Positions 10,637 to 20,990 of a DNA stretch of 64,000 nucleotides are shown one piece after another (position 1 is the first letter of the stretch; every line of letters begins with the position of its first letter). This DNA is from Tremella fuciformis (taxonomy: Eukaryota; Basidiomycota; Tremellomycetes; Tremellales; Tremellaceae). The position numbers and the translations under genes are program-made. A model generated the notes under the pieces. It worked only from the letters and a program-made list of their open reading frames with translations. It was not told the DNA's origin and made no database searches. The stretch is from NCBI GenBank assembly GCA_032768795.1, contig CP136493.1:2108001-2172000 (forward strand), in the 5' to 3' direction.

Positions 10637-11854
10637 ATGGCCTCCCTCAGCGACGTTCTGCAGGGCAAGAGGCTTGCGACCCTCCGCCCTTGGGCAGTGG
10701 CCGCCAACCTGCCCAACGCGTGATACGGGAGAAAAGCAGATGTGGTCGCGCAGCTCCTGGCACACCCCGACGCCATCCCCGCCAAGGTGCGAGCCGAGGC
10801 TGCTCCTCTCCCCAACACCAACAACAGTGGCCCCGCGCTCGGACCATCACCCAACGCTGGCCCCTCCGGATCCCAGCCTACCGCCTCTGGCCCTCCTCTT
10901 GGCTCCCAGAACGGCGCTCAACCAACCGCTGGTCCCTCGGGTCCCCAGCTATCCAACCTCGACCTCAACAGCATCGCGGATGCGATCCTCACCCGCTTGT
11001 CCCCCCAACTAGCTGGCCTGCAAGCACAGATCAACAGCATCCGGCAGGCGCCTGCAGGTGAGTCTTTGCTGGCCGAAACCCTCCCCATCCCGCACTCCAC
11101 CATGCCGAATGTCCCCAGCGCCAGCGCTGTCTCCGCCGCGACCAAGGCCCTCGACTTCCACCCATCGATTCCACCGACCGTCCTGGAATCCGTCCTGGAG
11201 AACAAGTTCGAGGTCAAGGACCTATGGAAGCTTGATCCGCTCCGATCCGAGGATCTCGCGGCACTGTCCAAGCAGACCGACATGTCCCGGCTCCTCCAAC
11301 AAGCTGCCTTCCCCGACATGGAAGAGAACCTTGCGAAGACGAAGTCTCGCTACCCGACACTCGGCTCGGTCGTCCGCCCCTGGCTCATCTACGCCCAACT
11401 CCGAGAGCTGGTCCAGCCTACGGCATGCCAGTACCTTGTCTCTCACGCCAACGACCTACTGCGCCTGCAACAACAATTCCCGAGCAACTGGGCCGCGGCC
11501 CTCAACTACCACCTCTTTGCCGCCGCAAAGCGTATCAACAAGGGCTCAGCCTTCCCTCTCCAAGGCTGGCTTCAACCCGACGCCGACGCCCTCCAGTCGC
11601 ACTTCTACCCCGCCTTGCATAAATCCGGCCCCTCATCGTCTGCGCCGCACCCACCCTCCTACCAACTCAACCCCTCAAACGCGCCGGCGTGGTCCGCCTC
11701 ATCCGTCGGCAACCAGTCCGCCGACCGCCTGTGCAAAAACTACAACAACTGTAACCCGTGCGCCCGCGTCCCCTGCCCGTACCGACACGCATGTGCAACC
11801 TGCGGAAAGGAGAAGCACGCAATGCGCAATTGTAGTCAGAAGCCGCCCGCCTGA
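10637..11854 (+). pseudogene. Gag-like ORF of the YR element, interrupted by TGA
   Basis: The frame from ATG 10637 is cut by TGA at 10721 and then stays open to TGA 11852-11854; the open part from 10742 encodes 370 aa. Residues around the stop (LPNA / YGRKADVVAQLL) look like a small helix-turn-helix resembling a SAP domain, which is an inference. The middle is Pro/Ala-rich, followed by a helical block. The C-terminus carries a Cys/His module whose last part, CATCGKEKHAMRNC, fits a CX2CX4HX4C zinc knuckle. Nucleic-acid packaging is the expected role. The frame is the same as that of RT across the gypsy insertion, so gag and RT may once have been linked by stop readthrough or reinitiation. Confidence 0.75.
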
Positions 11855-11908
11855 GGCGCGCGCAGTCTGCCGGCGCCGGGCTGCCCGGTGGACGCGCGTC
11901 CCACAGGC

Positions 11909-11913
11909 CCAAT
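11909..11913. repeat. Left copy of the gypsy target-site duplication (CCAAT)
   Basis: CCAAT directly abuts the first base of the left LTR and is repeated at 20986-20990, directly after the right LTR. Confidence 0.95.
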
Positions 11914-12685
11914 TGTCAGACCTGTACCCGGTGACCTGTTTTAGATCCAACTAAAGCTCACCTAAATCAACCTATCGGTTCAAGCTGCTAACTATCAACG
12001 ACTATTCGTAACAGATAGTAACGAACAAGAGTAGAATGGAACCAAGCTGGGTGAGGAGCGATCAAGACTCACTTCACTTATCTATCTCTCGTCACTGGTA
12101 CGGTCGATTCTCTAAGTAGACGTTCTATCTAGAGGACTAGTTAACTAGATCGCTGAGGAACTTCCTCTGCGATCTTCCTTCTTAAGTATCTGCTGACTCT
12201 CGTCCGCTCTCCCTCTGATCCTTCTAGCATCGTCCTTCGTGGATCGTTCCATCGTTCTCCTAGTCGCTTCTACTCGTTCCCAATACTCTCTAGTATTCTC
12301 TCGTCGTCTCTCTTCTCTTCTAGCGTCTTCTCTCCGCGCTGGCTTGCATCTAATCTCCTTGCGTGCCCGTCGTCGTCCTTATCGTCCTCGGTCTCCGCCC
12401 CGTGGCCCTGACTGTGAGATAACTCTATCCTCCGTTATCGTGGACCTGACTCTTGTCCTTGCGTGCGTTCCTATCTCAAATCGGCCGATGGAAGACTGAG
12501 ACGTATCCTTCTATCGTTCTCCAGGTTGTTCCAGCGCTTTCAACAGCAAGTCGTAGTTATTCGTGACTAATAGTGACAGTTCTACCGTACTCACGTTCTT
12601 CGATTCGTAGGATCCTCTGGATGTTTCCGTCGGAAGTTGCCTCGTGGTAGTCTCGTGGTCAGGATGCCGTGTCGGTTTCCTGACA
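11914..12685 (-). repeat. 3' LTR of the gypsy element
   Basis: 772 bp, TGTCAG...CTGACA ends, identical to 20214-20985 except at 12544. It contains an open 86-codon frame (12239-12499) present in both LTR copies, which is not regarded as a gene. Confidence 0.97.
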
Positions 12686-12699
12686 CTCCTCCCTCCTTT
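12686..12699 (-). promoter_or_regulatory. Polypurine tract of the gypsy element
   Basis: On the minus strand the 14 bases next to the 3' LTR read AAAGGAGGGAGGAG, all purines, exactly where the plus-strand primer of an LTR element is expected. Confidence 0.9.
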
Positions 12700-12786
12700 A
12701 CATCATGAGTCCCTTCATGATAAGATTAGTCGCGACTGATTTTTATTTGTTCCTGATACCGCCTATCGGTTGTCGCTTATCGTCCC

Positions 12787-12851
12787 GTTGCCTAGCAACG
12801 ACTTTCTACATGTCGAGCATCTGCGAGTTGTCACCCTAGTTGCCTAGCAAC
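12787..12851 (+). promoter_or_regulatory. Two perfect RFX-type X-boxes upstream of the antisense gene
   Basis: GTTGCCTAGCAAC occurs at 12787-12799 and again at 12839-12851. This 13-mer is palindromic around its centre and matches the X-box consensus bound by RFX-family factors (Rfx1/Crt1 in yeasts). A TATA-like GATACATAAG lies at 12921-12930, about 66 bases before the ATG at 12996. Together they look like a dedicated promoter for the plus-strand gene inside the element. Binding is inferred, not shown. Confidence 0.6.
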
Positions 12852-12995
12852 CGCTCGCTCTTGCGACTGCCTCATACTCGTTTTTACTCGTAACGCCGTT
12901 TTGCCGATAGACGCCCGCAGGATACATAAGGGCGTGGCCGCGCCCTCTCGTTGTTCGTTCGTACATCTACTTTTCTTGACCTTTGGCGTACCCCT

Positions 12996-14355
12996 ATGGC
13001 CCGCTCTCGCGCATCCGCCCAACGACGTGTGAGTACTCGATCATGTTCGTGGCTATTACTGACCAAGAGCATAAGGGACGCTTCACGCGCAAGTCCACCT
13101 CGCCCGCTATGACGCCCCTGCCTGAGTTGGACGAGTTGGCTCCGTCAAACGAAACCCGACAAGATCTCACCCAGATGGATGCAGACCCGAGTGAGTTACT
13201 ACTACTCGCTCGTATTTGTCACTAATAGCAGATGAGACACCTGCCCTCCCCACTCTCTCGGATGGAGAAGGCGTCACCCAGCCTCTCGCCCCCGCCGACA
13301 CCGTCTCAGCTCCCGCTGCTCTCGAACGTGCCCCCACTGCCCCTCTGAACACCGCCCAAGACAAGACTTCGTCGCCCGCCCCGGAGGCTGACAACAAATC
13401 CGAAGGTGTGTTTGTTTTCTTGTATTCGTGTGTATTCGTTCCTAATAGTTTCCAGATGGATCCGAGACTACTGATCCCGAGGGTAACGTCGATGAAGACC
13501 CTAGTAAGTCGTTCCTATTCGATTTTATCCGCAACTAATAGCAGCCTTCCTTCTTTCCTCCGATCCCCCCGCCATCGAAGACGAGCTGGACTCGTCGGAG
13601 ACAGAGTCCGAACCCCCTCGCAAGAACGGTTCCAAGGGGAAAGGGAAACAACGCGCCATTGTCGATACTCCTATTCGCGAGCTCGACGAGACCAAGCCCA
13701 TTCCGTCCACTCCGGAATCAGTTGATCCCGACGAGATCCTGGCCATTGTGAGTAGTTTCTATTCGTTACGAATAGTAACTAATTGTAGGACTATGCCACG
13801 TTCATGTCAGCCGCCCACGCGAGTCAGACCCCGTCTAAGTTTGTTCCGAAGGCAAGTGATCTCGTACTGTTTGGGGTTAATAGTAACGAATAGTCCCACA
13901 CTGTCGATGTCCCCCCGCCCTACAAACGGCCGTCCGAACTTAAGGCCGGTGAGGCGCCGCCCAAGCGTGCTGCTCGCGGCACGCGCCCACTTTCAAATGA
14001 GAAGTTCGCCGAACAGCAAAAATATCCGGTCTCGGTTCCACCGTGCCGAGGCTGTCTCAAGGCCAAGCTTGTTTGTCGAGTCAAGCCAGGCTCAATTCGC
14101 TGTGCTGTGTGCACTTCGGCATGTTCTTTCTCAGACCCCGCGCCTTATCTTCAGGTTTTACGAGAGCATTTCCTTTCCCTCAAGGAAGGTCTGAAGGGAC
14201 TCGAACGCGCTCGATTGAATTCGTCTACCTCCGGGACAGTCACTATCCCTGCGGGCACTTTTGCGGACATACATTCGCGCATTTCCCAGATAGGTGAAGC
14301 CGAGGCAGCTGTTCGTACTTTGGAGTCGCTGAAGAGGAAGAATAGGGAAATGTAG
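12996..14355 (+). CDS. Spliced zinc-cluster-like gene carried antisense within the gypsy element
   Basis: Seven exons: join(12996..13028, 13070..13190, 13232..13405, 13456..13503, 13545..13747, 13789..13851, 13894..14355), 367 aa. Every junction keeps phase; introns are 41-50 nt, most with CTAAT-like branch sites, and the sixth has a GC donor (GCAAGT). The first 210 residues are disordered, acidic and Pro-rich, with a basic patch and a VPPPYK PPxY motif near residue 220. A Cys cluster follows at about residues 260-290: CRGCLKAKLVC then CAVC..C, spacing C-x2-C-x6-C-x8-C-x2-C-x3-C, like a Zn2Cys6 cluster with a shortened last loop. The tail is helical with regularly spaced Leu. It lies between the polypurine tract and the pol stop and is transcribed opposite to the element, tail to tail with pol (67-bp gap). 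DNA or chromatin binding is inference. Confidence 0.85.
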
Positions 14356-14422
14356 CATATAGTCATCTATCGTTGTACCTATGAAGTCCTCAATCGCACT
14401 GGGTGCTATTTGGGACTAATAG

Positions 14423-17400
14423 TTACTGACGACTTCTTAGATTATGCCTGTGCCCGGTCTCTTGCCTGACTGACTCTTGAGTTCGTTGTCGTTTGTTAGG
14501 TCGTATAGGCTCTTCTTTGTCGCTATTTGTCTTTATTCGTTTTGAATAGCTCCTATCTTTCTTGATTCCTCCGAATGTGTGACCAATGGGCTTGTCGGGG
14601 TGTCGCTCGTGGAATGTTCTTACAACCTCTGCCGCGTTTCTGACGTTCACCTCCGGCTCCCAGCCCACTTCATCGTCCCCGTAGCCTCTCCACTCCACTA
14701 GGTACTCGACTTTCCCATTCCTTGTTCTTCTTGAGTCCAGAATCCTCTCGACTTCAAATTCAGCATCAGGCTCCACTATAGTTGGTAGTCCTTGTGGTTG
14801 CCCTTTTGGTCGTATTCGTTTGTCTTCGACGCTAATAACGTCCACAGGATGCAGTCTGGACACATGAAAAACATTGTGGATCTTGAGCGTCGCTGGTAAC
14901 TTCAATTTCTTCGCGTGTGTTCCTATTGATTCTTCCACCTGGAAGGGTCCATCTCGCCTGTAGTCGAGTTTCTTGCTGGGTCGTTTCGTGTTAAGGCCCT
15001 CGAGGTCCAACATGACATAGTCTCCGTCCTTGATTTCGACCTGCGGCTGGTGCTTCCTGTTGTAGTACTTCTCCATTTCCTTTCCTGCTCGTACATAGTT
15101 CTCCCTGCAGATTGAGTGAACTTCGTTCATTGAGTTCGCACGTTGTCTTGCTTGCTGATTGTCGACTTTATTCGGTTCTAATATTTCCTGAACCCATCTA
15201 GGATGAAATCCGTGTAGCGCATAGAACGGGGTCATTCCTATCGTATCGTGATGGGCGTTGTTGATGGCGAACTGGGCGAATGCTAACAACGGTGCCCAGT
15301 TGTCCTGGTCGAAGTTGGTGAAGATCCTCATGAATCCTTCTACTTTCTGGTTATGTCGCTCGGTTTGACCATCAGTCTGCGGCCTTCTTGCCGTACTGAG
15401 TGCCAATCGAATGTCGAATTGCTCCGTTAGACTCCTCCAGAAGTCTGATACAAATTTACTTCCCCTGTCAGATACAATCGTGCTCGGCAGTCCGTATCTG
15501 GAGAAAACCGTATCGAATAGTAACGAACACATTTCGGGTGCGTTCAACTTTGTTACCGTGGGTATGAGCACTGTGTACTTTGTCAAGCGGTCGACCACTA
15601 CTAGTATTGAATTGAAGTTGTTTGAGACTGGCAGCTCTTCGATGAAGTCCATCGTGATGTCCTCGAACGGTAGGCGTGGAACTTCCAAGGTTCGTAGCTG
15701 ACCTCTTGGTCTCTGGTTGAAAGGCTTGGTGCGCAGACAGGCTGTGCAGCTCGACACGTACTTGGTGACGTGCGCAGTGAGCCCAGGCCAGTAATAGTCC
15801 CGTTGAACCGCCTTCATAGTCCTTTTAACTCCTGGATGTCCTGCCAACGGAGTGTCGTGTCTTGAGTTTATGATCTTGAACCTCAAATCATCGTAGTCTG
15901 GGATATAGATTTTGCCGTCGATGCGGATGAATCCTTGTTGGTCTATTTCGACTCTAGTATCGCTTGATAGTCGCAATTCGTTCCTAATATCTTCGAGCGG
16001 TTTCTGTGCGGCAATCCCTTCGATGACTTGCCTGCACTGCTCGTCTTTCATATACCCTTCCCTTACTCTGCTTCCATCGATGATCCAATCATACGTGTTC
16101 GGGTCTGCTGTACTGGGTGCTTCGGTCGTTGTAACCCCATACATTTCAAGGGGTTCCTGGTCTTCGACGATTGAAGCTGTCTTCTTTGACTCTTCTAAGT
16201 TCGTCACTATTTGGTCCAATTCGTTCTCAGCATCGATTGTCTCGATCACCTGTCGAACCTTTGAGTCCGTTTGGTAACTGTCACCGCCTCTTGTCCCTGC
16301 CAGGTCAGGTCGTCTCGACAGGGCGTCTGGTACCACGTTGCCCTTACCTGGGGTGTACACTATTCGTAGATCGAAGCGAGCCAGGATCTCTGCCCATCTG
16401 GCCTCCCTGTTTGATACCTGCTTCGGCATGGTATACCCTATCAAGGGCTGATGGTCGGTAACAAAGATTATTGGCCATTTGCTGCCCTCGAAATATGCTC
16501 GATGATGTTGTAAGCAATAAATAATTGCGAATAGTTCTTTCTCGGTGACAGTCCAGTTCTCCTCATTCGGTTTGAGCCTTGCTGAACCATAATGGATTGC
16601 CGTTCGCTTCATGGTGTTGCGATCCACATGGTAGATCACATACCCAATGGCGAAGTCCGAGGCATCCGTGTGTACCTCTATCGGGAGCTCTGGATCGAAG
16701 TGCCCGAGAATAGGCGGTGATGATAGGGCACCTTTCAGCGACTGAAATGCCTTGTCAGCCTCTTCGTTCCAAATAAACCTTGCTTTCTTCGACATCAACT
16801 TGTTGAGAGGTCTCGCAATTCCCGAGAAGTTGGGTACAAATCTTCGGTAGTAACTGAAAAGACCCACCGCAGATCGTAGTTCCTTCTGTGTAGTCGGGAT
16901 AGGGAAGTTCCTAATAGTTTCTGTTAGTCCTTCGTCGGTTGCTATCCCCTCCGCAGACACCCTGTGTCCTAAGAATGTAATGCTGTCTTTCTCGAACTCG
17001 CATTTTGCTGCTTTTAGTCGAAGCTCCCATTGTCGTAGTATATCGAAGACTGTCTTGGTAAGAGCTCGAAGTTCTTCAACCGTTTTCGCGTAAATGAGAA
17101 TGTCGTCGATATATACGTAGACACCTTTCCCTATTAGTTCCGAAAATATATCGTTCATAAAATGTTGGAACGTTGCGGGAGCCCCTTTTAGGCCATCCCT
17201 CATCACAGTGGACTCGAACATACCAAAGATAGTCCTGAACGCTGTCAGGTGTTCGTGTCCTTCAGCCATCCGCACCAGCTGATAGGCCCCTGCCAAATCC
17301 AGCTTCGTGTAGAACCGTGCGTCACGTAGATCTGCCAAGATCTGCGAGATTAATGGTAACGGATAGGCGCTATTTACTGTGGCTTCATTTAGCTTGCGAT

Positions 17401-19082
17401 AGTCCACGACTAGTCGTAAGCGTCCGTCTTTCTTCGGGACAAAGAACGCCGGCGATCCATAAGGTGATAACGAATGGTATATCTTTCCTTCCGCCTTCTC
17501 CTTTTCCAAGTATTCATGTAAGGCGTTCTTTTCTTTCGGAGATAGTTGATAGAGAGGAGCAAGAGGCAGCTTACCTCCCTCCTTTAGTTCTATCCTGTGG
17601 TCGTACGGTCGATGTGGCGGCAGCGCTGCCGACCCACTCGGTTCTTCAAACAAGTCTTCCCATCCTTGGTAGGCCTCTGGAATCTTGCTTTCCTTTGCCG
17701 AAGACTGTTCCTTCTCGTTCAAGGTCGTGTACGAGTCGCTCTCACTGGCGGTTACTCCGTTCACCTCTACCCTTGTTTGGTCGTATTCTTTCTCCTCAAG
17801 TGCTATTCGTCCCCATTTGTTCCAAATAGTCACATCTTGCAAATCTTCGATTGCCGTCCAATCCTCCGGATCGGTTCCGGCTTCATCCTTGCCGTATTTG
17901 TAGTCGTCGTAGATTCCACTAGAATCATCGCTTGACTCATCATCCCTCGTAGAAGGGTCACTGAGTACGGGAGTCCCGTCTTCCGTCCCAGCCCTTTCAA
18001 GAGGATCGTCCGCCATTGGCGCTTTTTCGCAGCTATTCGTTTCTGTTGCTCCTTCGCCATCGTTGCTTATTCCAGCCTCGCCAGAACCTTCCTGGGTTAC
18101 TGAGATCGGTCTCCATCGATTGCCGCTTTCCGCGATCTCGATGTTGTTGGGATAGGTTGTCCCGGACGCATAGGGCTTCCTGTAAGCCTTCCCTTTTCGT
18201 CTGTGTGGTTTTCTCACCACAGGAGTGCACGGGAACTCAGCCCATCCATGCCTCGCATCAATGGTTACTCCGTTCTCGGCCATCCACGGCCATCCCAATA
18301 CAATGTCGGCCCCATTTAATTCCGTCACAAGCAATTTGACATCTATTGGGGGATATTCGGGATGAAGTTGGATGTTCGTGTCGATATAGGTGTGAACCAG
18401 ACCAAACGCGCTTGTACGTCCATCAAACATTACTACGTGTTTGGGTCGTTCAATCACGGTGTGGTTTAAGGTCTGGGCTATCTCTGACCTCCAGTCGACA
18501 AAGCAGGAGCATTGGGGGATATTCGGGATGAAGTTGGATGTTCGTGTCGATATAGGTGTGAACCAGACCAAACGCGCTTGTACGTCCATCAAACATTACT
18601 ACGTGTTTGGGTCGTTCAATCACGGTGTGGTTTAAGGTCTGGGCTATCTCTGACCTCCAGTCGACAAAGCAGGAGCTGGCTCCAGTGTCGAACAGGATGT
18701 TGGAGAGATATCCTTGTCGGCAATATAAGGAAGGGAATCCGCACTGGAGCTTTGCCCGGCCGCCAGTTAGGAGTACCCTCAATCGTAGATTCTCGGTCAT
18801 GTTATCGTAGCATACAATTGATCTTTTTGGTAGTAGTTCGTCCCCAATAAATTCTGTTCCGTTATAATTCTCGAATGCCGCACCTAGAGTGAGAGGTTTG
18901 TTTGAGCCCCGACTCCCTCTCAATTCGACGGGGCGCTTACTTTTGACTGTTGCGAGCTCGTAGAAGGGGTCGTGGTACGCTGGTAGGTGTTCGTAGCATT
19001 GGAAGAGACCACCGTTCCTTGAGATCGCGTCGATTGCGAACAGTCCTTGGCCTGATGACCACTCTGTCCGCAAGAAAAGCAT
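14423..19082 (-). pseudogene. pol: Gypsy pol polyprotein, frame broken by a 166-bp duplication
   Basis: Two frames. The upstream part (19082 down to the duplication) lies -1 relative to gag and ends shortly after the protease signature DTGASS. The downstream part (18592-14423, 1,389 codons open) holds the rest of protease, RT with YIDD, RNase H (HTDAS), integrase with an HHCC zinc-binding segment and D,D,E core residues, a GPF/Y-like segment and a C-terminal chromodomain (VERILDSR...EYLVEWRGY). Deleting one copy of the duplication would put the two parts back in one frame, so the break is a single event. Gag-Pol would normally be made by -1 frameshifting in the gag/pol overlap (18920-19082). 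The chromodomain would steer integration to marked chromatin. Confidence 0.93.
18345..18676. repeat. 166-bp direct tandem duplication inside pol
   Basis: 18345-18510 is repeated head to tail as 18511-18676 with no visible difference. 166 is not a multiple of three, so the second copy shifts the frame just after the protease active site. No target-site or terminal motif of a transposon is present. The identity of the copies indicates a very recent slip or an assembly artefact. Confidence 0.95.
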
Positions 19083-20164
19083 AAGCCCGAATCCCTTCGT
19101 CTCTGCTTCTCGAACTCACTCAGGCGTGGTCGCATACCTAGGCCTGCGAATGGGTTGCCATTCCATGGGGTGGTCGCACGCGGTGGCTGAGTGCTCTTGA
19201 CTGTGCTGGTTTCTGATGAGCGGTTAAAACTGGTAACAGTTGGTCGCACTCGCCCACTATTCGTTTCTATTTGTCGCGGTTCATGCCTCTCTGGGCGTCC
19301 TTGTTCGTTCTTCTTCTCTTGTTCCCTCTCGAACATGCGTTCATCAAGTCTCGTGATCACCGTGACAAAGTCGTTCCAGGTCTTAGGGATTTCCTCCACC
19401 TTGGTAGCGATGGCGTCCTTGAGAGAGGGCTTCAAGCCTTCCCTAGCCTTGGCGATGAGAACCGAATCGGGCCAATCCAGCAATGATGATAACTGTTCGA
19501 ACTCTGCAAAGTAATTCGTAACAGAAGACTTTTGTTGGATCGCTAATAGTTTCCGTTCGGCTGTATGAACTTCATCTGGGTCTCCGTAGGTTCGTTTGAT
19601 GTGTTTGATGAACAACCCATAATCGTGAAGCCATCTAGGCTGATCGTCGACATCCTTAGCTAAGTGCGCCTCAATAGAGTGCAGTGGCGCCTTCCTAAAG
19701 AACGATATCATATATCGGATCTTGGCATAGTCGGTGGCGTATCGGGCTGGTTGTAAGTCGAAGACCAGCTGACACTGCGTCAGGAATCCGGTGAGCTTGT
19801 TCCTTTCTCCTTGATACTCGTCCGGAGAGTTGACCTTTGGTTCCTTGTTGTTCGATTTGTTCGTATTAGTCTCGAATTGGTTCACTCGATGCTCAGTCAT
19901 CATCCTTTGATTCTGACTCAAAAGCAACAGTGCCTCACCAATCTTATCGAGTTGGGTCCTGATCGAAGAGAGCCCATCATCCTGGGTAGACTCCATCGTG
20001 TCTTCTTGAGCGCCTGGCTCGTACACGCCTGGCGTACCTTGGGCTCCTTCTCCTTCCTCCGTGGTAGTCCCAGTGGGAGGAGTGATCAGCTCATGCTCTG
20101 CGTCGGGATTGCCTGTCGCGCCTCGGTTCCTAAGGCCGTACCCGGTCGTAGGTGCAGAGGACAT
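18920..20164 (-). CDS. gag: Gypsy gag
   Basis: 414 aa from the ATG at 20164, the first ATG about 50 bases after the LTR, to the TAA at 18920. The N-terminus (about 80 residues) is polar and disordered, then a helical capsid-like retrotransposon gag domain spans about residues 100-280 with W/L-rich segments. A basic linker leads to one CX2CX4HX4C zinc knuckle (CFSCGQSGHQAKDC) near residue 370. It overlaps the pol frame, which lies -1. The product would form the virus-like particle and package the transcript. The frame is intact. Confidence 0.93.
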   Translation of the reverse strand: MSSAPTTGYGLRNRGATGNPDAEHELITPPTGTTTEEGEGAQGTPGVYEPGAQEDTMESTQDDGLSSIRTQLDKIGEALLLLSQNQRMMTEHRVNQFETNTNKSNNKEPKVNSPDEYQGERNKLTGFLTQCQLVFDLQPARYATDYAKIRYMISFFRKAPLHSIEAHLAKDVDDQPRWLHDYGLFIKHIKRTYGDPDEVHTAERKLLAIQQKSSVTNYFAEFEQLSSLLDWPDSVLIAKAREGLKPSLKDAIATKVEEIPKTWNDFVTVITRLDERMFEREQEKKNEQGRPERHEPRQIETNSGRVRPTVTSFNRSSETSTVKSTQPPRATTPWNGNPFAGLGMRPRLSEFEKQRRRDSGLCFSCGQSGHQAKDCSQSTRSQGTVVSSNATNTYQRTTTPSTSSQQSKVSAPSN

Positions 20165-20198
20165 GTCGTCTTGATTTGGTGGCTTGTCGAAGGATATG

Positions 20199-20213
20199 AG
20201 CGATCTAGTTATC
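20199..20213 (-). promoter_or_regulatory. Primer-binding region with self-priming complementarity
   Basis: Two bases after the 5' LTR the minus strand reads TAACTAGATCGCT (20211-20199). Its exact complement, AGCGATCTAGTTA, lies inside the same LTR on the transcribed strand at 20454-20442. No TGG-type tRNA-complementary start is present. Such complementarity between the PBS and the transcript's 5' end is the hallmark of Tf1-type self-priming. A TATA-like GATACTTAAG lies about 30 bases upstream of 20454, placing the expected RNA start close to the primer sequence. Confidence 0.65.
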
Positions 20214-20985
20214 TGTCAGACCTGTACCCGGTGACCTGTTTTAGATCCAACTAAAGCTCACCTAAATCAACCTATCGGTTCAAGCTGCTAACTATCAACG
20301 ACTATTCGTAACAGATAGTAACGAACAAGAGTAGAATGGAACCAAGCTGGGTGAGGAGCGATCAAGACTCACTTCACTTATCTATCTCTCGTCACTGGTA
20401 CGGTCGATTCTCTAAGTAGACGTTCTATCTAGAGGACTAGTTAACTAGATCGCTGAGGAACTTCCTCTGCGATCTTCCTTCTTAAGTATCTGCTGACTCT
20501 CGTCCGCTCTCCCTCTGATCCTTCTAGCATCGTCCTTCGTGGATCGTTCCATCGTTCTCCTAGTCGCTTCTACTCGTTCCCAATACTCTCTAGTATTCTC
20601 TCGTCGTCTCTCTTCTCTTCTAGCGTCTTCTCTCCGCGCTGGCTTGCATCTAATCTCCTTGCGTGCCCGTCGTCGTCCTTATCGTCCTCGGTCTCCGCCC
20701 CGTGGCCCTGACTGTGAGATAACTCTATCCTCCGTTATCGTGGACCTGACTCTTGTCCTTGCGTGCGTTCCTATCTCAAATCGGCCGATGGAAGACTGAG
20801 ACGTATCCTTCTATCGTTCTCCAGGTTGTTCCAGCGCTTTCAAGAGCAAGTCGTAGTTATTCGTGACTAATAGTGACAGTTCTACCGTACTCACGTTCTT
20901 CGATTCGTAGGATCCTCTGGATGTTTCCGTCGGAAGTTGCCTCGTGGTAGTCTCGTGGTCAGGATGCCGTGTCGGTTTCCTGACA
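20214..20985 (-). repeat. 5' LTR of the gypsy element
   Basis: 772 bp, TG...CA ends, one visible mismatch to the other LTR. If the transcript starts near 20454, the U3 region is about 530 bp and R-U5 about 240 bp. Confidence 0.97.
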
Positions 20986-20990
20986 CCAAT
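20986..20990. repeat. Right copy of the gypsy target-site duplication (CCAAT)
   Basis: It abuts the last base of the right LTR and matches 11909-11913. Its last two bases plus the following G recreate the ATG of the interrupted RT frame. Confidence 0.95.

Larger units (their letters stand above)
11914..20985 (-). mobile_element. Ty3/gypsy chromovirus LTR retrotransposon, very recent insertion
   Basis: It is 9,072 bp, oriented on the minus strand. In element order: LTR (20985-20214), primer-binding region, gag, pol in a -1 frame (PR-RT-RNase H-IN-chromodomain), then an antisense gene, polypurine tract, LTR (12685-11914). The two 772-bp LTRs differ at one visible position (12544 C, 20844 G), and a perfect 5-bp target duplication flanks the element. 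Domain order and the C-terminal chromodomain place it among chromoviruses (the Tf1/sushi/MarY1 side of Ty3). It is inserted between gag and RT of an older YR element. A 166-bp tandem duplication breaks the pol frame, so this copy probably cannot make a full Gag-Pol by itself. Confidence 0.97.

Noticed and set aside
12239..12499. 86-codon ORF, repeated at 20539-20799
   Set aside because: It lies wholly inside the LTRs, is present twice only because the LTRs are identical, and has the Ser/Leu/Arg bias of a chance frame.
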